This document shows, piece by piece, positions 26,232-34,625 of a stretch of DNA of 43,618 nucleotides. Under the pieces are notes generated by a model. The model did no database searches. It had not been told where the DNA came from and saw nothing but the letters and a program-made list of their open reading frames with translations. The DNA is taken from positions 1 through 43,618 of the forward strand of contig CALHVP010000030.1 in NCBI GenBank assembly GCA_938038975.1. Direction: 5' to 3'. The DNA is from an uncultured Maribacter sp. (lineage in GTDB: Bacteria > Bacteroidota > Bacteroidia > Flavobacteriales > Flavobacteriaceae). A program made the position numbers and the translations under genes. How positions within the stretch are numbered: the first letter of the stretch is position 1; each line of letters begins with the position of its first letter.

Positions 26232-26239
26232 TACCTTTG
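26232..26239 (+). promoter_or_regulatory. -7 box of the MMPL transporter gene
   Basis: TACCTTTG is an exact TAnnTTTG match 20 nt before ATG 26259. No clear -33 box is present. Confidence 0.5.
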
Positions 26240-26258
26240 TTCACTGCTAAAAGCAGCT

Positions 26259-28646
26259 ATGGTAGCAAAACTTACACAGGGATTCTGGGCAAAAACCGCA
26301 AGAATTATTCTAAGAAATAGAATAGTAATCTTACTCGGTATCGCAGCCCTAACAGTTTTTTTTGGAATGCAATGGCAACATATGCGATTCTCCAACTCAC
26401 CAGCAAATCTACTACCGGATGACCATCCAGTAAACCAAGAATATAGATCCTTTCTAAAACAATTTGGTGAAGAAGGAAATGCAGTCGTCTTTGCAGTAAG
26501 AGATAGTGCACTGTATGAGCCAGAAAATTTTAATCGTTGGAATAAGTTTAGCAAACAACTAGGTGCTTTCCCCGAAGTAGATTTTGTATTATCTACAGAC
26601 AATCTTCAAGAACTCGTAAAAGATACTGTAGAGCAAAAGTTCATAATGCAACCGCTTATAAAAAAGCAACCAGAATCACTTGCAGAAGTTGATAGCATTG
26701 TACAGCACCTTTTCAACGATCTTCCTTTTTATGATAATCTGATCTACAATAAGAAAAGTAGAACTATCCGTACAGTAATGTACATGGATAAAGACATTAT
26801 AAACACAAGTGTTCGCAAGGATTTTGTCTTAAAAGACATGATTCACCTAGTGGAACGTTTTGAAAAAGAGACAGGACTAGATGTACGTATTTCTGGAATG
26901 CCGTATGTGCGAACCATGAATTCTCAAAACATTATTGATGAAATAGGAAAATTCATATTAGCCGCCTTAGCAGTAACATCTCTCATATTTTTCTTTTTCT
27001 TTAGAAGTGTAAGGGCCACGTTTATTTCTATGTGTGTAGTTATTATAGGTGTTATGTGGGCATTTGGTATTTTAGGTCTCTTACAATACGAAATTACTGT
27101 ACTTACTGCATTAATACCGCCACTTATCATCGTTATTGGTATTCCAAATTGTATTTTTCTAATCAACAAATACCAGCAAGAAGTTAAGAAACACGGCAAT
27201 CAAGCGCTCTCCTTGCAGCGGGTGATTTCAAAGATTGGAAATGCTACTTTAATGACGAACGTAACCACAGCCTCTGGGTTTGCTACCTTCATTATCACAG
27301 ACAGTAAGCTTCTTAAAGAATTTGGCGTAGTAGCCTCAATCAACATTATAGGTATATTTATTTTATCTCTACTTATCATACCGATAGTATATAGTTTCAT
27401 GTCGCTACCAAAGACAAAGCACTTAAAACATTTAAACAAAAAATGGATTGATGCTTTTGTTAGTTGGATGGAAGGTATCGTTAGAAAAAGACGAATCTCA
27501 GTATATATTGTATCTATTGCATTACTTATTTTAAGTATTATTGGGATGTATCAGATTGATATCTCCGGAAGTCCAATTGAGGATATGCCTAAAAATGCGG
27601 ATTTCTTTAAGGACATTCGGTTTTTTGAAGAGGAATTCGATGGTATCATGCCAGTTGAAATTGTGATTGATACAAAAAGGCCCAACGGCGCTCTTAAACC
27701 TGCAACCTTAAAACGTATAGATCGTCTTGGTGAAGTAGTAGACGACATACCAGAATTATCAAAGCCTGTATCCATAGTTAATTTAGTAAAGTACTCCAAA
27801 CAGGCCTTTTATAATGGTATTCCTAAATACTATCAACTCCCTACCAGCCAGGAAAACACGTTTATAATGGATGTTGCTAGAAAATCATCTGATGATGGTA
27901 ACCTACTAAGCAGTTTTGTTGATAGCACCGGACAGACAGCAAGAATGACCACTTTTATGCGTGATGTAAAAACGGAGCGCATGGAAGAGATAGAACAGCG
28001 ATTACTTGAAAATATAACCAAAATTTTTCCAGACGAACGCTACTCTGTTTATATGACAGGGAGCGCACTAATCTTTTTAAAGGGAACTAAGTATTTGGTG
28101 AAAAATCTAGTTATGTCACTAGCCCTAGCTATTGGCTTAATTGCATTATTCATGGCATATCTATTTAGGTCTTTCAGAATGATTGTCATTTCCTTAATCC
28201 CAAATTTGCTGCCCCTTTTAGTAACAGCGGGTATTATGGGTTTTGTTGGTGTACCCATAAAACCATCAACAATTTTAGTATTCAGTATTGCATTTGGAAT
28301 TTCTGTTGATGACACTATCCACTTTTTAGCAAAATATAGGCAGGAATTAACCGCAAGTAAATGGCGTATAGAAAAGTCCGTATATGCAGCACTAAGAGAA
28401 ACAGGAGTAAGTATGTTCTATACTTCAATAGTACTTTTCTTTGGATTTTCAGTTTTTGTTATTTCTGATTTTGGTGGAACTGTTGCATTAGGCTCCCTAG
28501 TGTCAGCTACATTGTTATTTGCAATGCTAGCAAATTTAATTCTACTACCTTCTCTTTTAATATCCTTGGAACGAAGTATATCTAACAAAAAAATTCTTAA
28601 AGAACCACAAATAGATATTCTACCTAAAGGAGAGGATGCGGAATAG
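26259..28646 (+). CDS. MMPL/RND superfamily exporter
   Basis: The 795-aa product has the duplicated RND layout. Each half has one helix, a large extracytoplasmic loop, then five helices. The first half has a helix near residue 25 and five helices from about 225 to 390; the second half has one near 415 and five from about 615 to 775. The charged motif GISVDDTIHFLAKYRQEL in the second half (about residue 680) resembles the proton-relay region of MMPL/hydrophobe exporters. The length (about 800, not 1000) and the absence of adjacent adaptor or TolC genes place it with MMPL and HAE3-type predicted exporters, which move lipids or hydrophobic molecules. Substrate unknown. Single gene between terminator and asnS. 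Confidence 0.88.
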   Translation: MVAKLTQGFWAKTARIILRNRIVILLGIAALTVFFGMQWQHMRFSNSPANLLPDDHPVNQEYRSFLKQFGEEGNAVVFAVRDSALYEPENFNRWNKFSKQLGAFPEVDFVLSTDNLQELVKDTVEQKFIMQPLIKKQPESLAEVDSIVQHLFNDLPFYDNLIYNKKSRTIRTVMYMDKDIINTSVRKDFVLKDMIHLVERFEKETGLDVRISGMPYVRTMNSQNIIDEIGKFILAALAVTSLIFFFFFRSVRATFISMCVVIIGVMWAFGILGLLQYEITVLTALIPPLIIVIGIPNCIFLINKYQQEVKKHGNQALSLQRVISKIGNATLMTNVTTASGFATFIITDSKLLKEFGVVASINIIGIFILSLLIIPIVYSFMSLPKTKHLKHLNKKWIDAFVSWMEGIVRKRRISVYIVSIALLILSIIGMYQIDISGSPIEDMPKNADFFKDIRFFEEEFDGIMPVEIVIDTKRPNGALKPATLKRIDRLGEVVDDIPELSKPVSIVNLVKYSKQAFYNGIPKYYQLPTSQENTFIMDVARKSSDDGNLLSSFVDSTGQTARMTTFMRDVKTERMEEIEQRLLENITKIFPDERYSVYMTGSALIFLKGTKYLVKNLVMSLALAIGLIALFMAYLFRSFRMIVISLIPNLLPLLVTAGIMGFVGVPIKPSTILVFSIAFGISVDDTIHFLAKYRQELTASKWRIEKSVYAALRETGVSMFYTSIVLFFGFSVFVISDFGGTVALGSLVSATLLFAMLANLILLPSLLISLERSISNKKILKEPQIDILPKGEDAE

Positions 28647-28692
28647 CACCATTTTTTAAAACACCTATAGATTCATTATTTTTCATCAAAAA

Positions 28693-28700
28693 GCTATCTT
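28693..28700 (+). promoter_or_regulatory. -7 box of asnS
   Basis: TATCTTTG is an exact TAnnTTTG match, 28 nt before ATG 28729. No clear -33 box is present. Confidence 0.5.
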
Positions 28701-28728
28701 TGATTTTTTAATTTTCAATTGACAACAC

Positions 28729-30162
28729 ATGCACCCAGCAACTATAAAGGATTTACTTAAAGGAAAAGAATTATTACAGGAAATAACTATAAACGGTTGG
28801 GTTAGAACCTTTAGAAGCAATCGCTTTATTGCTCTTAACGATGGATCTACAATAAACACTATTCAATGTGTGGTAGATTTTGAACAATTTAGTGAAGATT
28901 TACTTAAACAAATCAATACTGGTGCTGCCCTACAAATTACAGGAACCTTAGTTGAAAGCCAAGGTAGAGGACAGTCGGTAGAAATTCAGGTCAGCAAAAT
29001 ACACGTACACGGAACAGCAGATCCAGAAACCTATCCAATACAACCAAAAAAACACTCCTTAGAATTTCTAAGAGAGAAAGCACACTTACGAATAAGAACA
29101 AATACTTTTGCTGCAGTAATGCGGGTAAGATCTGCACTATCTTTTGCAATACACCAATACTTTAGAGACAACGGGTTTCAATATTTCCATGCACCAATAA
29201 TTACGGGTTCAGACGCAGAAGGGGCTGGAGAAATATTTAAGGTTACTACTTTAGACTCTAAAAATCCTCCTCTTACAGAAGAGGGAGAGGTTGATTATAA
29301 GGAAGATTTTTTTGGAAAAGAAACAAACTTAACCGTTTCCGGACAATTAGAAGCAGAGGCTTATGCGATGGCCTTAGGAAAAGTATATACCTTCGGCCCT
29401 ACATTTAGAGCAGAAAACTCAAACACTTCCAGACACTTAGCCGAATTTTGGATGATTGAACCGGAAATGGCGTTTTTTGATTTAAATGACAACATGGATC
29501 TTGCAGAAGATTTCATAAAAAAGGTTATTTCCTATGCACTAGAACACTGTTCAGACGATTTAGAATTTTTAGAAAAACGTTTAATTGATGAGGAAAAAAG
29601 CAAACCTCAAATAGAAAGAAGTGCCATGCCACTTTTAGAAAAATTGAAGTTCGTAACCGAAAACAACTTTAAACGCGTAAGTTATACTGAGGCTATAGAC
29701 ATACTTAAGAATAGCAAGCCTAATAAAAAGAAAAAATTCACTTACCCTATTGAAGAATGGGGTACCGACTTACAAAGTGAGCATGAACGCTATCTTGTAG
29801 AAAAGCATTTTAACTGCCCAGTAATCCTTTTTGATTACCCAGCTAAAATTAAAGCATTTTACATGCGTCTTAACGAAGACGGAAAAACGGTTAGAGCAAT
29901 GGATATTCTTTTTCCTGGGATAGGAGAAATAGTAGGTGGTTCACAACGGGAAGAACGATTGGACGTGCTTAAAGAGAAGATGGCTGCACTGGACATAGAT
30001 GAAAAGGAATTGTGGTGGTATCTAGACTTACGCAAGTTTGGTACAGCGGAGCATAGTGGTTTTGGACTAGGTTTTGAAAGATTGGTTCTTTTTGCTACTG
30101 GTATGGGTAATATTCGCGATGTTATTCCGTTTCCTAGAACACCGCAGAATGCCGAGTTTTAA
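28729..30162 (+). CDS. asnS: Asparagine--tRNA ligase
   Basis: The product is 477 aa. An N-terminal OB-fold anticodon-binding domain ([20 protein letters not shown]) is followed by the class II catalytic core. Motif 2 is [20 protein letters not shown] and motif 3 is [15 protein letters not shown]. The [15 protein letters not shown] form is typical of AsnRS, separating it from AspRS and LysRS. It charges tRNA-Asn directly. The gene is 41 nt upstream of rpoN on the same strand and probably heads an asnS-rpoN-membrane protein transcript. Confidence 0.97.
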   Translation: MHPATIKDLLKGKELLQEITINGWVRTFRSNRFIALNDGSTINTIQCVVDFEQFSEDLLKQINTGAALQITGTLVESQGRGQSVEIQVSKIHVHGTADPETYPIQPKKHSLEFLREKAHLRIRTNTFAAVMRVRSALSFAIHQYFRDNGFQYFHAPIITGSDAEGAGEIFKVTTLDSKNPPLTEEGEVDYKEDFFGKETNLTVSGQLEAEAYAMALGKVYTFGPTFRAENSNTSRHLAEFWMIEPEMAFFDLNDNMDLAEDFIKKVISYALEHCSDDLEFLEKRLIDEEKSKPQIERSAMPLLEKLKFVTENNFKRVSYTEAIDILKNSKPNKKKKFTYPIEEWGTDLQSEHERYLVEKHFNCPVILFDYPAKIKAFYMRLNEDGKTVRAMDILFPGIGEIVGGSQREERLDVLKEKMAALDIDEKELWWYLDLRKFGTAEHSGFGLGFERLVLFATGMGNIRDVIPFPRTPQNAEF

Positions 30163-30203
30163 ATTACATTTTGCTATTTTTATAATAGTGTAGAAAATTA
30201 AAA

Positions 30204-31577
30204 ATGTTAAAACAGTTCTTACAATTTAAACTATCACAAAAGTTATCGCCTCAACAAATACAGTTGATGAAGCTGATACAATTACCTACACAGGCCTTTG
30301 AACAGCGTTTAAAACAAGAGCTTGAGGAAAATCCAGCATTAGAAACCGGAAAAGAAGAAGCAGAAAGTCTTACCGATGATTTTGAGGATGATTACGACGA
30401 CACTGATAATGAAACCATTACTGCAGAGGATATCAATATAGACGATTATCTGAGTGATGATGAAGTTCCAGATTATAGAACTCAAGCAAACAACTACAGT
30501 TCTGACGATGAAGAAAAAACAATCCCATATGCTGCTGGCACTTCGTTTAATCAATATCTTTTAAATCAGCTTAACACAGTATATCTTACTGATGAAGAAT
30601 GGTCTATAGCTGAATTTTTAGTAGGTAGTATTGATGAAAGCGGTTATTTACGCAGACCTATTTCAGATATTCTGGATGACCTTGCTTTTACGCAAAACAT
30701 ATATACAGAGGAAAAAACAATCCAACGAATTCTTTCTACCGTTCATGAATTAGACCCACCGGGAGTAGGTGCACGCTCGTTAGAAGAATGTCTAACTATT
30801 CAACTAGAACGTAAAACCGTTACTCCAGAAATAGAGCTAGCCATTGAAATCCTTAAAAAATCTTTTGATCAGTTTACTAAAAAACACTATCAAAAACTTA
30901 TTCAAAAACACAATGTTACAGAAGCTCAGTTAAAAGAAGCTATTTCTGAAATTGAAAAATTAAATCCTAAGCCAGGTGGATCGTACGCTGGAAACAATAG
31001 AATTGTTGAACACGTAGTGCCCGATTTTTCTATACGAATAGTTGAAGGAGAACTAGAGCTTACATTAAACGGAAGGAATGCACCAGAGCTTCACGTATCT
31101 AGAGAGTATAGTAATATGCTTAAAGGTTATAAAGAATCAAAGGACAAATCCAAATCCCAAAAAGACACTGTGCTTTTTATAAAGCAAAAGTTGGACTCCG
31201 CTAAATGGTTTATTGATGCTATTAGACAACGTCAGCAGACCTTGTTCATTACAATGAACTCCATAATGCACTATCAAAGTGAATACTTTCTGTCTGGAGA
31301 CGAGCGAAATCTAAGACCAATGATTCTAAAAGATATTGCAGACGAAATTCAGATGGACGTTTCAACTGTATCAAGAGTTGCTAATAGTAAATATGTTGAC
31401 ACCCCTTATGGTACAAAATTAATTAAAGAGTACTTCTCAGAATCGATGAAAAACGAACAAGGAGAAGACGTTTCTACTAAGGAAATTAAAAAGATCTTAG
31501 AAACTGTAATAACTGATGAAGTAAAGCGCAAACCGCTAACAGATGATAAACTAGCAGCCATTCTAAAAGAAAAATGA
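30204..31577 (+). CDS. rpoN: RNA polymerase sigma-54 factor, cut short by an in-frame TGA
   Basis: As read, this encodes 457 aa. Region I is normal (LKQFLQFKLSQKLSPQQIQLMK and PTQAFEQRLKQELEENPALE), and an acidic region II follows. The core-binding domain and the HTH-containing DNA-binding domain (ADEIQMDVSTVSRVANSKYV, about 390-410) are also present. The frame stops at TGA 31575-31577, immediately before the RpoN box. The downstream codons continue in frame to TAA 31656-31658 and encode the missing tail, so the intact gene would be 484 codons. Sigma-54 binds core polymerase and directs activator-dependent transcription at -24/-12 promoters. Without the RpoN box it should not recognise the -24 element. 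Identity is certain; whether the stop is real is not. Confidence 0.95.
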   Translation: MLKQFLQFKLSQKLSPQQIQLMKLIQLPTQAFEQRLKQELEENPALETGKEEAESLTDDFEDDYDDTDNETITAEDINIDDYLSDDEVPDYRTQANNYSSDDEEKTIPYAAGTSFNQYLLNQLNTVYLTDEEWSIAEFLVGSIDESGYLRRPISDILDDLAFTQNIYTEEKTIQRILSTVHELDPPGVGARSLEECLTIQLERKTVTPEIELAIEILKKSFDQFTKKHYQKLIQKHNVTEAQLKEAISEIEKLNPKPGGSYAGNNRIVEHVVPDFSIRIVEGELELTLNGRNAPELHVSREYSNMLKGYKESKDKSKSQKDTVLFIKQKLDSAKWFIDAIRQRQQTLFITMNSIMHYQSEYFLSGDERNLRPMILKDIADEIQMDVSTVSRVANSKYVDTPYGTKLIKEYFSESMKNEQGEDVSTKEIKKILETVITDEVKRKPLTDDKLAAILKEK

Positions 31578-31658
31578 TATCCTATTGCCAGGCGAACCGT
31601 TGCAAAGTATCGTGAACAACTCGGTATTCCTGTAGCGCGACTACGAAAGCAGATTTAA
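31575..31658 (+). pseudogene. rpoN: Detached C-terminal codons of rpoN with the RpoN box
   Basis: After the TGA at codon 458, 26 in-frame sense codons encode YPI, then ARRTVAKYREQLGIP (the RpoN box, invariant ARRTVAKYRE), then VARLRKQI, and end at TAA. In E. coli sigma-54 a glycine lies a few residues before ARRTVAKYRE, so TGA probably derives from GGA by one base change. The TAA overlaps the next gene's ATG by one base (TAATG at 31656-31660), showing that this is the ancestral stop. There is no further damage, so the change is very recent or an error. Confidence 0.9.
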
Positions 31659-32263
31659 TGAGAATTTTTCTTTCAATAGTATCTTATTTATTTCACCCAC
31701 TATTTATACCAATAGGCGGCACCATTGCATATTTCCTAGTAACTCCAAAATATACACCATTAGAAGTTCAAGCAGGAAATATCCTGCCGATTTTCATTCT
31801 AACAATTATCATCCCAATAATCACGTATTTAATTTTAAAAAATATTGGTGTAGTACATTCGATTTTCATGCCAACTACTGCAGAAAGAAAATATACTGTA
31901 GTAATTCATATCATTCTATTATTGATGGTAATTAACAAAGTAATTCCAAATAATTACTTAACCGAACTCTACTTTTACTTTGTAGGACTCCTTATCGCAT
32001 CATTTAGCTGTCTTCTACTGCTGTTTTTTAATTTTAAGACCAGTATTCACCTTATTGGTATTTCAGGTCTATTCATGTACTTAATAAATCTAAGCATACA
32101 TTTTGAAATAAACTTAGTTATAGCAATTAGCATTTTCTCCTTACTGATTGGTCTAGTCACATCCTCGAGACTTTATCTTAAAGCTCATACAAAACCAGAA
32201 CTATTAGCAGGTATTTTAATTGGTATGCTTTCCCAATTATTGACTATTAAATATTGGTTATAG
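31658..32263 (+). CDS. Multi-helix membrane protein resembling a degenerate PAP2 phosphatase
   Basis: The product is 201 aa with about six transmembrane helices. The C-terminal SRLYLKAHTKPELLAGILIGM aligns by eye with the third PAP2 motif (SR-x5-H-x3-D), but with Glu in place of Asp. The first two motifs (KxxxxxxRP and PSGH) are not recognisable; AERKYTV and HLIGISG occupy their places. It is probably a PAP2-like fold that has lost the canonical catalytic set, or a separate related family. The ATG overlaps the ancestral stop of rpoN (TAATG), implying translational coupling to full-length rpoN. The TGA in rpoN may therefore lower its expression. Its 3' end overlaps the convergent barrel gene by 6 bp. 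Confidence 0.7.
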   Translation: MRIFLSIVSYLFHPLFIPIGGTIAYFLVTPKYTPLEVQAGNILPIFILTIIIPIITYLILKNIGVVHSIFMPTTAERKYTVVIHIILLLMVINKVIPNNYLTELYFYFVGLLIASFSCLLLLFFNFKTSIHLIGISGLFMYLINLSIHFEINLVIAISIFSLLIGLVTSSRLYLKAHTKPELLAGILIGMLSQLLTIKYWL

Positions 32264-32944
32264 TATATAGAATATTACTCCAATTTTCCATGAATTGAAA
32301 TCAATTTGGCTACCGTTTAAAGTTACATTATCCTCAAACAAGTCGTTTAAAGCATAATACAGGTGTATATTAAACGTATTGTACCCAAAATTAATCGTAG
32401 GACCATATTGTAACTTTTGAATATTAGTATTACCGAATCCAATCTTATCGCCCCCTATTACAGACTTTGATCTTGCCCCTATTACATAAGCTGCTTTTAC
32501 ACCCGCATATAGCCTCCAAAATCTATATTCATTAGCAGTTGAATTTCGCCATCTAAACTCCAACGGCAGCTCAATTAAATGTGTTTCAATCTTGCTTCTC
32601 TTAAAACCTTCAACACCGTCTGACAAACGATAGGATATCCCAGATGCATCCTTAACACCAATTAGGTTAGTATAATACGTATCTAAAGCAACTCCAACAC
32701 CAATTCCGATGGCTTTTGTGCCCGTTTTATTTAACGGTATATCCTTTATTGCTCCTAACTGCAATCCGTAGGAAAGATTTTGCTGACTTAATCCTTCAGG
32801 CGTATTTCCTAAAAAATTATAGGTAATCCCCAAATAAAATTGATCTTCTAGGTAACGTTCTGTTTTGCTTTCATTTGAACTAACTGTTTGTCCATAACCT
32901 ACTATACCTGATAATATCAACAAAATTACTAATCCCTTTTTCAT
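32258..32944 (-). CDS. Outer membrane beta-barrel protein (PorT-like/porin family)
   Basis: The product is 228 aa. A signal peptide (about 1-19, ending GYGQ) is followed by alternating amphipathic strands: QFYLGITYNFLG, LSYGLQLGAIKDI, IELPLEFRWRN, FWRLYAGVKAAYVIGA and a final strand WKIGVIFYIL ending in a hydrophobic residue. This fits the OMP_b-brl_2/PorT-like family of Bacteroidota, small eight-strand outer membrane barrels. Specific role unknown; some relatives (PorT) take part in type IX secretion. It lies 78 nt downstream of the ExbD operon, after that operon's terminator. Its stop codon overlaps the end of the convergent membrane protein gene by 6 bp. Confidence 0.82.
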   Translation of the reverse strand: MKKGLVILLILSGIVGYGQTVSSNESKTERYLEDQFYLGITYNFLGNTPEGLSQQNLSYGLQLGAIKDIPLNKTGTKAIGIGVGVALDTYYTNLIGVKDASGISYRLSDGVEGFKRSKIETHLIELPLEFRWRNSTANEYRFWRLYAGVKAAYVIGARSKSVIGGDKIGFGNTNIQKLQYGPTINFGYNTFNIHLYYALNDLFEDNVTLNGSQIDFNSWKIGVIFYIL

Positions 32945-32960
32945 AGACTATAAAGTTAGT

Positions 32961-32995
32961 AAAAATAAAAAACGCCCCAATCTGAATTGGAGCGT
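32961..32995 (-). terminator. Terminator of the exbB-exbD operon
   Basis: On the minus strand ACGCTCCAAT (32995-32986) pairs with ATTGGGGCGT (32981-32972) with one G-U pair and loop TCAG, followed by TTTTTATTTTT. It separates the motor operon from the downstream barrel gene. Confidence 0.88.
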
Positions 32996-33022
32996 CTTCT
33001 AAAGTTTGAAAAATAAAATTAA

Positions 33023-33505
33023 TTACTGAAGGTTTCTAAAAGCGTCTCCTTCGTATGTAGTATAATTTACCTTTAGTGCATTTACCTTCCTTAACTGTTC
33101 TTTAATATCAGAGATAAGACCCATATTGGCATTCCTATCTACCTTTAAAGCAGTTGTAAGTACATTTTGCAATTCCTGAGACTTCTTAGCTCTTTCCATT
33201 AAAATGTAATCTCCTACTTCGGATGGACTAGCGAACTTATCATTAAGTTGGATTTTTGGTTCTGTACCAAATACCTTCTCGTATTCCTTCGTTGGTTTAC
33301 CCACATAAATATAGATTACCCTATCCTTTTTCTCTAGTTTTTTAATTTCACTAGCATTAGGTAGAACATTATCGACTTTAAGCGAGCTATCTTTCATCAC
33401 AGTAACCGTCATAAAGAAGAACAAAAGCATAAATACAATATCGGGCAACGATGCAGTTGATACCGCTGGTATTTCACCGTCTTTTTTCTTTGCAAATTTT
33501 GACAT
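33023..33505 (-). CDS. ExbD/TolR family biopolymer transport protein (second copy)
   Basis: The product is 160 aa. A short cytoplasmic N-terminus is followed by one transmembrane helix (about 21-38) that carries the conserved membrane aspartate Asp22 (LPDIVFMLLFFFMTV) used for proton-driven rotation in Ton/Tol motors. The periplasmic domain follows (DRVIYIYVGKPTKEYEKVFG and LISDIKEQLRKV). It is the last gene of the exbB/4-TM/exbD/exbD operon, 20 nt after the first exbD, with a strong terminator downstream. Paired ExbD genes are usual in Bacteroidota. No tonB gene is adjacent. Confidence 0.93.
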   Translation of the reverse strand: MSKFAKKKDGEIPAVSTASLPDIVFMLLFFFMTVTVMKDSSLKVDNVLPNASEIKKLEKKDRVIYIYVGKPTKEYEKVFGTEPKIQLNDKFASPSEVGDYILMERAKKSQELQNVLTTALKVDRNANMGLISDIKEQLRKVNALKVNYTTYEGDAFRNLQ

Positions 33506-33525
33506 AGTGTATAATTTATGATTCG

Positions 33526-34149
33526 TTAATTAGACGAGGTTTGTGCCTCTGAAAGCTTTTGAGGGAATAATTCCTGGATACGTCTAACCTTCTCCTTTAA
33601 CTCTTCCTTTACTTCGTCAGATGTTTCAGGATTAAGGTATTCAGCTTCCATATCAACGAACTTCTTTTTGAATAGCCGTTGAGACTCTCTATTCCTTAAT
33701 TCATTGTATGCGCCAACCAATTCATTCTGCACAGTTATGTACGTACTGTATTGGGTTTCACGATCGTTTTTCAATGAAATAATAGCCTTTGCTGGATTAT
33801 CCGATGAACTGTCATCTTTAGCTCCTTTACAATAGTTGCAATAATCGGGTGATCCCGATGGCGCTCCACCATTGTCAAGAAAAGCCATAGCTTTCGATCT
33901 CAAATTCTTAATATCAACAATTTCATCCTCCACCAAAAGTTGTCCATTCCTGTTAATGTTAACAGTAAATATATTCTTTTGTTTAATAATTGGTGGATCC
34001 TCTAGTGGCGGCTCCCAAGGTGGCAACATACGATCTAATCCCGCATCTGTTTCAATGGTAGTTGTTACCAAGAAAAAGATAAGTAAAAGAAACGCTATGT
34101 CTGCCATGGAACCTGCACTTACTTCTGGTGCTCCTGCTCTTCTAGCCAT
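33526..34149 (-). CDS. ExbD/TolR family protein with a cysteine-pair insertion (first copy)
   Basis: The product is 207 aa, longer than the usual 130-150. The transmembrane helix (about 15-32) holds the conserved aspartate, Asp17 (SMADIAFLLLIFFLVTT). After the normal periplasmic strand FTVNINRNGQLLVEDEIV comes an insertion with Cys104 and Cys107 (DYCNYCKGAKDD) and a Ser/Asp-rich loop. An extended helical C-terminus (EAEYLNPETSDEVKEELKEK) follows. The CxxC would lie in the periplasm, where a disulfide or metal site is possible. It is 17 nt after the 4-TM gene and 20 nt before the second exbD. Confidence 0.92.
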   Translation of the reverse strand: MARRAGAPEVSAGSMADIAFLLLIFFLVTTTIETDAGLDRMLPPWEPPLEDPPIIKQKNIFTVNINRNGQLLVEDEIVDIKNLRSKAMAFLDNGGAPSGSPDYCNYCKGAKDDSSSDNPAKAIISLKNDRETQYSTYITVQNELVGAYNELRNRESQRLFKKKFVDMEAEYLNPETSDEVKEELKEKVRRIQELFPQKLSEAQTSSN

Positions 34150-34166
34150 AGTTATCTATTTTTTAT

Positions 34167-34598
34167 TTATTTACTAAACATGTTCTTTACTGCTGGTATA
34201 ATCAATGAAGCCACAGCAATTATAGTAAGGATAAAAAATACATTTAATCCCATACCTATATTTTTCACTGTACTTTCATCAGACATTGCCATAAACTCGT
34301 CAGAAACATCTGTTCCGCTAGACAACACATAGGAAATAATAACCACTAAAACGAAACCACCTACTACGAATAATGTTTTCTTAAGACCCTGTGGGTTAGA
34401 AAACAAATTCTTCAATGTAAATAAAAGGCTTACTACTACTGCTACAGCAAGCAGGAAATACGTAATAATAAACATGAAGTTCATTGCACCACTCTGCGCC
34501 GCTTCCGCAGCAGGCATATCCCTTTCTGGCAACATGAACCACAGTACCGCACCAAGTAATCCTATTACTATCAATGCTATTTTAACAATCTTTTGCAT
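34167..34598 (-). CDS. Four-helix membrane protein encoded between exbB and exbD
   Basis: The product is 143 aa with four predicted transmembrane helices: about residues 4-22, 40-62, 75-92 and 115-135. I do not recognise a named family. Its position between exbB (27 nt upstream) and two exbD genes (17 nt downstream) implies cotranscription. A structural or assembly role in the motor complex is likely. From memory the same arrangement recurs in other flavobacteria, so it is not an insertion. No conserved acidic residue stands out in the helices. Confidence 0.75.
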   Translation of the reverse strand: MQKIVKIALIVIGLLGAVLWFMLPERDMPAAEAAQSGAMNFMFIITYFLLAVAVVVSLLFTLKNLFSNPQGLKKTLFVVGGFVLVVIISYVLSSGTDVSDEFMAMSDESTVKNIGMGLNVFFILTIIAVASLIIPAVKNMFSK

Positions 34599-34625
34599 AA
34601 TATTTTAGGTATTAAAAGGTGATAC

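Noticed and set aside
31575-31577. Genome-wide reassignment of TGA to glycine
   Set aside because: Known only from unrelated lineages; the metallophosphoesterase gene here ends in TGA, and all other genes read normally. A local mutation or error is simpler.
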